DNA of 64,000 bases, from contig JAQQWL010000004.1 in NCBI GenBank assembly GCA_038363925.1, positions 310,001 to 374,000 of the forward strand, written 5' to 3'. Position 1 is the stretch's first letter; each line of letters starts with the position of its first letter. The translations under genes and the position numbers were made by a program. The notes below the pieces were generated by a model, which had not been told where the DNA came from, did no database searches, and worked only from the letters and a program-made list of their open reading frames with translations. Positions 59,443 through 64,000 of this stretch are shown in pieces. The DNA is from Apiospora phragmitis. Lineage: Eukaryota; Ascomycota; Sordariomycetes; Amphisphaeriales; Apiosporaceae.

Positions 59443-61102
59443 CTACTCGTCTCGTCGCAGTGTTCCACGCCTCCCTACTGTCGGCCGAACCCCACCGGAC
59501 ACGGGAACCTTCTCGAAGACGTCAGATCCTCGGACCGCCAGGTACGAGTTGATCCCGAGCTCGCCGCTGCGGCTGAAGACAATGCTGATGAACGACTGCA
59601 GGCCCCGCGTCTGTTCTAGAACACTGCTGCTGCCGTTGCTGCTGGCGCCACCACCCGGTGCCAGCCTCTCCAGCGTCTCGAGGTAGCGGTCCCCGAACGC
59701 GCCGCGGCCGCGGGCCTGCATCCAGTCGACCAGCCCCCGCGCCGAGCGCAGGTCGTTGTGCCCGTAGCTGCGCAGCGGAATGTTGAGCTTGATCTCGGGG
59801 AGCGGCCGGCCGTCGGAGACGTCGAAGAAGTAGACGAACCCGGGGTTGTGTGGGGGCGGGGTCGGAGGACTGCTATCTTTCTTCTTGCCGTCCACGCCAT
59901 TGCCATTCGTGCTAGTGTGGCCATTCACAACGGGCGCCGACGCCGTGGCCGCCGACAGCGACTCCTTGAAATACGTCTGCTCCGTCTCGGCCTCGTCGGA
60001 GAAGTCCTCCGGTAGCCCCAAGACAGCGCGGATGAGCTCGCGTAGGGCCCGCAGCTGGCTATCAACAACCTCCCCCGTGATACGGCCACCTAATGTCATG
60101 ATGTCTCGTACCGACGCGAAGCTGGTGCGGGGCGTGTTCATGTACAGCTTCATGCGGGACTTTTCAGGCTGTACGCAGTCCACGGCCAGGCTGAACGGGT
60201 TCAGCGGCGCGCCCTCCGGGTGCGAGGCAATGAAGTGGAGTAGGGCCCCAAGCGAGCCTTCTCCGTGACCACCGTTGCTGCTGCTGCAGCTGCTGTCGTT
60301 TTTGCTACCCGCGACGGCGACGGCAACGGCGACGTCTTGGGTCAAGAGGGGCTTGATCGCCGATACCCAGTCCTCGAGCGGCATGAACCCTGTCTGGCCC
60401 AGCTTGCGGCCCTGGAAATAGGTCTTGATGGCCGGGCCGGCCGCGCCAAAGTCGATACCGAACCCCGTGCTGGTGCTGAGGTCGGCGCCCGCCCGGCCCT
60501 CGGCGGCCAGCTTCGCAACATCGTGATCAAAAAGCATGGCGAAGAAGTGGTTCGACCACTGCAGGTTCATGGACGGGATCGCCTGGTCCAGGCGATGCAG
60601 CAGCTCCCGCGTGGCCTGCTGGTTGAGCGGGTCGAGCCCGGTCCCCGTGTAGGGGCCGATGGGCTCCATGGCGTAGCGGATCTCGGGCCGGTCACCGGCG
60701 CGGCTCGAGTTCCACTTCCACGAGTACTCCATCGGCGTGCCATCCGCCTGTAGCAGCGACTTCCATTTGCCCGGAATCACGCCATTGGCACCCGGAGCGG
60801 GGCCCATGTAGGGAATCTGTACGTTCGCTCAAGTCTTAGCGTCGCCAAAACTAAAGGTGTGCGGTAAAGGGCTTGGTGTAATTACGTACCGCCCAGTTGT
60901 AATGGAACATGAGCGCCTCATATTGCCTCTCGATCGGATATCCGGCCGCATCGAGCAACACGGCGAGATGACGTCCTGTCAACTGCCACCAGAAGTTGTA
61001 CTCAGGGTTGCGGGGGAGGAGATATTGCGAGATCTTCGTCCAAGCTTCAGGATAGGACTTCACAGACCCATTGGATCCCGAGGTCTGATTATCCGCTGCC
61101 AT
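59443..61102 (-). CDS. DMATS-type aromatic prenyltransferase
   Basis: Two exons, 61102-60890 and 60816-59443, with intron 60817-60889 (GTACGT...ACAG), give 528 residues. The start MAADNQTSGSNGSVKSYPEA leads to the family's opening TKISQYLLPRNPEYNFWW, LTGRHLAVLLDAAGYP and QYEALMFHYNWAIPYMGP. Further family blocks: MEYSWKWN, VRYAMEP-like IRYAMEPIGP, DCVQPEKSRMKLYMNTPRTS and IPLRSYGHND. No NDxxD motif is present, as expected for the ABBA fold. It would transfer a dimethylallyl (or longer) group to an indole or aromatic polyketide carbon or oxygen. It is longer than usual because of two low-complexity insertions (about residues 243-259 and 364-394). The frame is intact. It is the only core-type enzyme of the cluster in the window. 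Confidence 0.92.
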
Positions 61103-61544
61103 GATGTGGAAATGGTAATGTTCAAGCGTAGTGAGACTAGGAATGATGCATGTTACTCCCCCACACGTCTCGATCTGGCGAAAATAGGTTATATATATCA
61201 GTAACACAATATGCTGATAACTTACGTCGGGAACTCGAGACTACTCAGAGGCCATTCTCAGCTCTTGATGACCCCGACAGGGATGCATCCGGGCTGGCAC
61301 TTACCGTTTGGCGCTACGGGTCATTGCAGCTATATGCTTATGTGAGCCTGCCGGACCCCGACCTAACGGCACCTCGGATGACAGCATAGCACAAAAAAGG
61401 GCAAAGGCCGACCTGCGCGGACATTTTGTTCCTTGCGTGAAATTACAGGATTCCTTGATCTACACAAGTTCAACAGAAGTCACCGAGTATATACGCAAAG
61501 ATTAAAGAGCAAAAAGTATGTCAATGACCGATCTCCTCTGCAAT
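61103..61544. other. short intergenic region
   Basis: Upstream of the prenyltransferase start and downstream of the ABM gene. Only short ORFs without domains are present. Confidence 0.45.
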
Positions 61545-61965
61545 CTATCTCCCTGGATAAAACTCTTTCCTGACACTGGCCCACTCATTCTCGGGCATAC
61601 GGTTGAACATCTCGACTTCGGGGGCCTTCATCAGAATCGGCTGAAGTGCTGCGTAGTAAGACTCGTAATAGTCCTTTTTGACTTGAACCTGAAGCCGGTT
61701 AGGTGTCAGCACCCCTCCCTTGCCTGATAAAAGAAGAGTGACAGACACTTACGTTCATCATGTAATCCGCGGTGGTGTTCCAATTCTCCACCAACTTGAA
61801 CACGCCCGGGGCCTTGTCGTCCCGGTAGACCTCGAGGAAGGTATTCAGAGGCTCGAGTTTGGTCTTTTCGTAGATAACTTTCAAAGCGCTCAGGAAATCT
61901 TCCGTTTTGGAAGGATCAACGGTGATTTTGACGTGCACCGAGACGGAGGATTTGTTGTCTTTCAT
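61545..61965 (-). CDS. small ABM-domain (dimeric alpha/beta barrel) protein
   Basis: Exons 61965-61753 and 61688-61545, intron 61689-61752 (GTAAGT...TTCAG), give 118 residues. It begins MKDNKSSVSVHVKITVDPS, followed by KTEDFLSALKVIYEKTKLEP and FLEVYRDDKAPGVFKLVENW, then a C-terminal helix ending PENEWASVRKEFYPGR. This is the antibiotic biosynthesis monooxygenase fold: a ferredoxin-like barrel with the E...F.L.E.W pattern. Such small proteins act as cofactor-free oxygenases or isomerases on aromatic intermediates in polyketide pathways. An upstream in-frame Met (62058) is less likely because the extension is not family-like. It is divergent from the SDR gene. Confidence 0.8.
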
Positions 61966-62649
61966 TTTGCAGGTTGAATGTGATAGCGGCGGATTCAGTT
62001 CAGGGGGAAACGACCAATGCCACCTTGATACGGATAATGAAAAGGTGATCTTGAACATTTGAAAACGGGATCATCCAACGAATTAGAGACATCTATATAT
62101 CAATTCCAGTTGGCACGCCGGTTGTTTGAGTGATTCAACTGATGTTGATTTCGCAAACGGAAGGTACTTATGCATCTAGAAGATCTTTATGCAATATCGG
62201 GGATGTTTATGCTCTAGTGCTCAGCTCGCAGGTACCTTGCTCGGGATGACGTCGTGGCACACCCGGCTTCAGCCCGCGTCTGCTGCTGGCATGACATGTG
62301 CCCTGTTCAGGGCGTGGAACAAAGGGACGGCAACTTACTTATGCCCGATCTGACCGACGGAGATTCCTGTTCTCCCAAAATTGCCTTGCATTGCATTGGC
62401 ATACAAAACCCGAGCTATTGGTCTGCCGTAACCAGGCCCCGGCCGCTAGGCATACTGTGCCAACCGACCCTTTTGCCCGTCCACGACAAAGAGCATTTCA
62501 ATATTATTTATTTGCCATTAGAAGCATCCAAATCCAACTTTCGCCCACAGTTGACCTTAAATTGAATCTGACTTTGTCCCTGCGCAACTCATCAAGGCCG
62601 AACAGCTTGAGTTGACTTTCCACCACTAATTAACAAATCCATCATCATC
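61966..62649. promoter_or_regulatory. divergent promoter region between the ABM and SDR genes
   Basis: 684 bases between two divergent cluster genes, with no supported gene. It is probably a shared promoter. Short ORFs at 62254-62615 are not family-like. Confidence 0.4.
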
Positions 62650-63639
62650 ATGGGTTTTCTGCGTAGCCAGCTCATAGAAACGCGCAAGCTGCCCTACCCA
62701 AGCACATCTTATGCTGGGCAAACTATCGTTATCACCGGTAGCAACACGGGTCTAGGCAAAGAGGCTGCACGTCACTATGCCCGCCTCGGCGCCTCCAGGC
62801 TGATCCTCGCCGTCCGCAATCTCCAGAAGGGCAATGCGGCGAGGAAAGACATCCAGACGACCGCGGCCAAGGGCACCGTGATCGACGTCTGGGAGCTGGA
62901 CATGGCCCAGTACGCCAGCGTGCAGGCCTTCGCCGCCCGCGTCGCGGCGGAGCTGAGCCGGGTCGACATCTTCCACGCCAACGCGGGCGTGGTCTGCCCC
63001 AAATACTCGCGCACCGAGGGAAATGAGACGTCGGTGACGATCAACTACGTCTCGACCTTCCTGCTCGCGGCCCTCGTCCTGCCCAAGCTCAAGGCCACAG
63101 CGGCAGAGGTCGGCATCCGCCCGACGCTCGTTATCACGAACTCGGGCGCGCACGAGCACACCAAGTTCCCCCACATGGCCGCCAAGGACGGCGACGGCGG
63201 CATCCTGGCCGCCGTGAACGACGAGCACTTCGCCGGCGGCGCGCACTGGAAGGAGCAGTACCCGGTCTCGAAGCTGCTGGGCGTGTTCGCGGTGCGCAGC
63301 CTCGCAAAGGAGCATCCGGCCGCCGCGTATACGGTCACCGTCAACATGGTGAGCCCGGGGCTCTGCCACTCGGAGCTGTCGCGCGAGGCCGCGGGCGTGC
63401 AAAAGGTGGCGTTTGGCCTCATGAAGGCGGCGGTGGCGCGCACGACCGAGGAGGGCAGCCGGACGCTCGTCGACGCCGGCGTGCAGGGCGCCAAGTCGCA
63501 CGGGCAGTACCTGGCCGACTGCCGCATCACGCAGCCGTCGGCTGTCGTGCTGGAGAACCCGGAAGTCCAGGATCGGTTGTGGGTGGAGCTGAAGGCGAAG
63601 CTGGAGGCGATCCAGCCTGGGGTGACAGAGAACTTTTAG
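62650..63639 (+). CDS. short-chain dehydrogenase/reductase (SDR)
   Basis: An intron-free 329-residue NAD(P)-dependent oxidoreductase. The cofactor loop is TGSNTGLG (residues 29-36), the structural motif is NAGV (N111-), and the catalytic residues are S165 (VITNSGAH), Y204 and K208 (YPVSK). The size and the opening IETRKLPYPSTSYAGQTIVI match fungal SDRs near retinol dehydrogenase/protochlorophyllide reductase-type enzymes of secondary metabolism. It would reduce a ketone or oxidise an alcohol of a pathway intermediate; the substrate is unknown. The start at 62650 follows a CATCATCATC leader with A at -3. The frame is intact and GC-rich. The opposite-strand ORF 62752-63681 is a shadow. Confidence 0.9.
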   Translation: MGFLRSQLIETRKLPYPSTSYAGQTIVITGSNTGLGKEAARHYARLGASRLILAVRNLQKGNAARKDIQTTAAKGTVIDVWELDMAQYASVQAFAARVAAELSRVDIFHANAGVVCPKYSRTEGNETSVTINYVSTFLLAALVLPKLKATAAEVGIRPTLVITNSGAHEHTKFPHMAAKDGDGGILAAVNDEHFAGGAHWKEQYPVSKLLGVFAVRSLAKEHPAAAYTVTVNMVSPGLCHSELSREAAGVQKVAFGLMKAAVARTTEEGSRTLVDAGVQGAKSHGQYLADCRITQPSAVVLENPEVQDRLWVELKAKLEAIQPGVTENF

Positions 63640-64000
63640 GACTTGTCTAGATTTCTTTATTTTCTTGGAAGAATATAGCATGAGGGCGTCTTAGTTTCTG
63701 GGCGTAGTACTATCATACTTTTCTCGCTTAATTATACCCCAGACATAATTATCTCATAGCAATAACTGGCTATCTTGAAAATATCTTCATCTTTGTTATT
63801 GTCTAGAATACTACCATCTTTGGAACCATGAGATGAGCTAAGCGTCGGTAGCACCACTCTCTTTCTCAGATTCTAGAGCATGACTGCGATGAGTTTTGCC
63901 CATGAGACTCGTCGTAGATATCTATGGAAAGCAAGCTAATTATCGAGTGGGGAAACGCCAAGCTGGCAGCGGGAGTGCCCGCTAGCGACGCTTTATCTTT
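63640..64000. other. window end, no gene seen
   Basis: The 3' flank of the SDR gene. The cluster may continue beyond the window. Confidence 0.45.

Noticed and set aside
62752..63681. Minus-strand ORF of 309 residues
   Set aside because: Antisense shadow of the SDR gene.

Overview
ORGANISM AND STYLE. The window looks like nuclear DNA of a filamentous ascomycete (Pezizomycotina). The genes are separated by short GT-AG introns of about 48-100 nt and are GC-rich. Alternating with them are very AT-rich, TA-rich blocks of retrotransposons and Fot1/pogo-type DNA transposons whose reading frames are full of stops. That is the signature of repeat-induced point mutation (RIP). I could not place it to genus.

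REGION 1 (1-10200). A RIP-degraded Ty3/gypsy chromovirus on the plus strand is split inside its integrase by a pogo-type transposon (copy A1). The gypsy 3' LTR is followed by a second pogo-type transposase relic (element C), which carries a solo LTR. REGION 2 (10200-14290). An island of normal base composition holds a long imperfect inverted repeat and one orphan gene (11407-13445). REGION 3 (14293-26379). This is one nested transposon complex: an A-family transposon (A3) contains a tandem copia-type array sharing LTRs and a second pogo element (B), and B contains another A copy (A2). Target-site duplications support each layer except the left end of the gypsy element.

REGION 4 (26640-51100). 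Ordinary gene space: a roughly 10-kb DUF6606/DUF3638/DUF3645 gene (minus), an F-box gene (minus), a ThrE/Prm10-type transporter (minus), an RNase H domain gene (minus), a GH72 beta-1,3-glucanosyltransferase (plus) and a conserved fungal gene of unknown function (plus) with a GC-AG intron and a repeat-filled intron.

REGION 5 (51557-63639). A likely secondary-metabolite cluster: questin-oxidase-like protein, cytochrome P450, secreted FAD-dependent GMC oxidoreductase, DMATS-type aromatic prenyltransferase, small ABM-domain protein and short-chain dehydrogenase. An initiator-type tRNA-Met lies inside it. No polyketide synthase, NRPS or terpene cyclase is visible, so any backbone enzyme would lie beyond position 64000 or elsewhere. 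The set of tailoring domains resembles that of prenylated aromatic polyketide pathways.

CAVEAT. Several otherwise well-conserved genes are interrupted by single-base frameshifts, some in homopolymers (for example 30163-30166, 49399-49405 and 57738-57742). These could be assembly indels or real mutations. Gene models at those places are given as one locus with the break noted.
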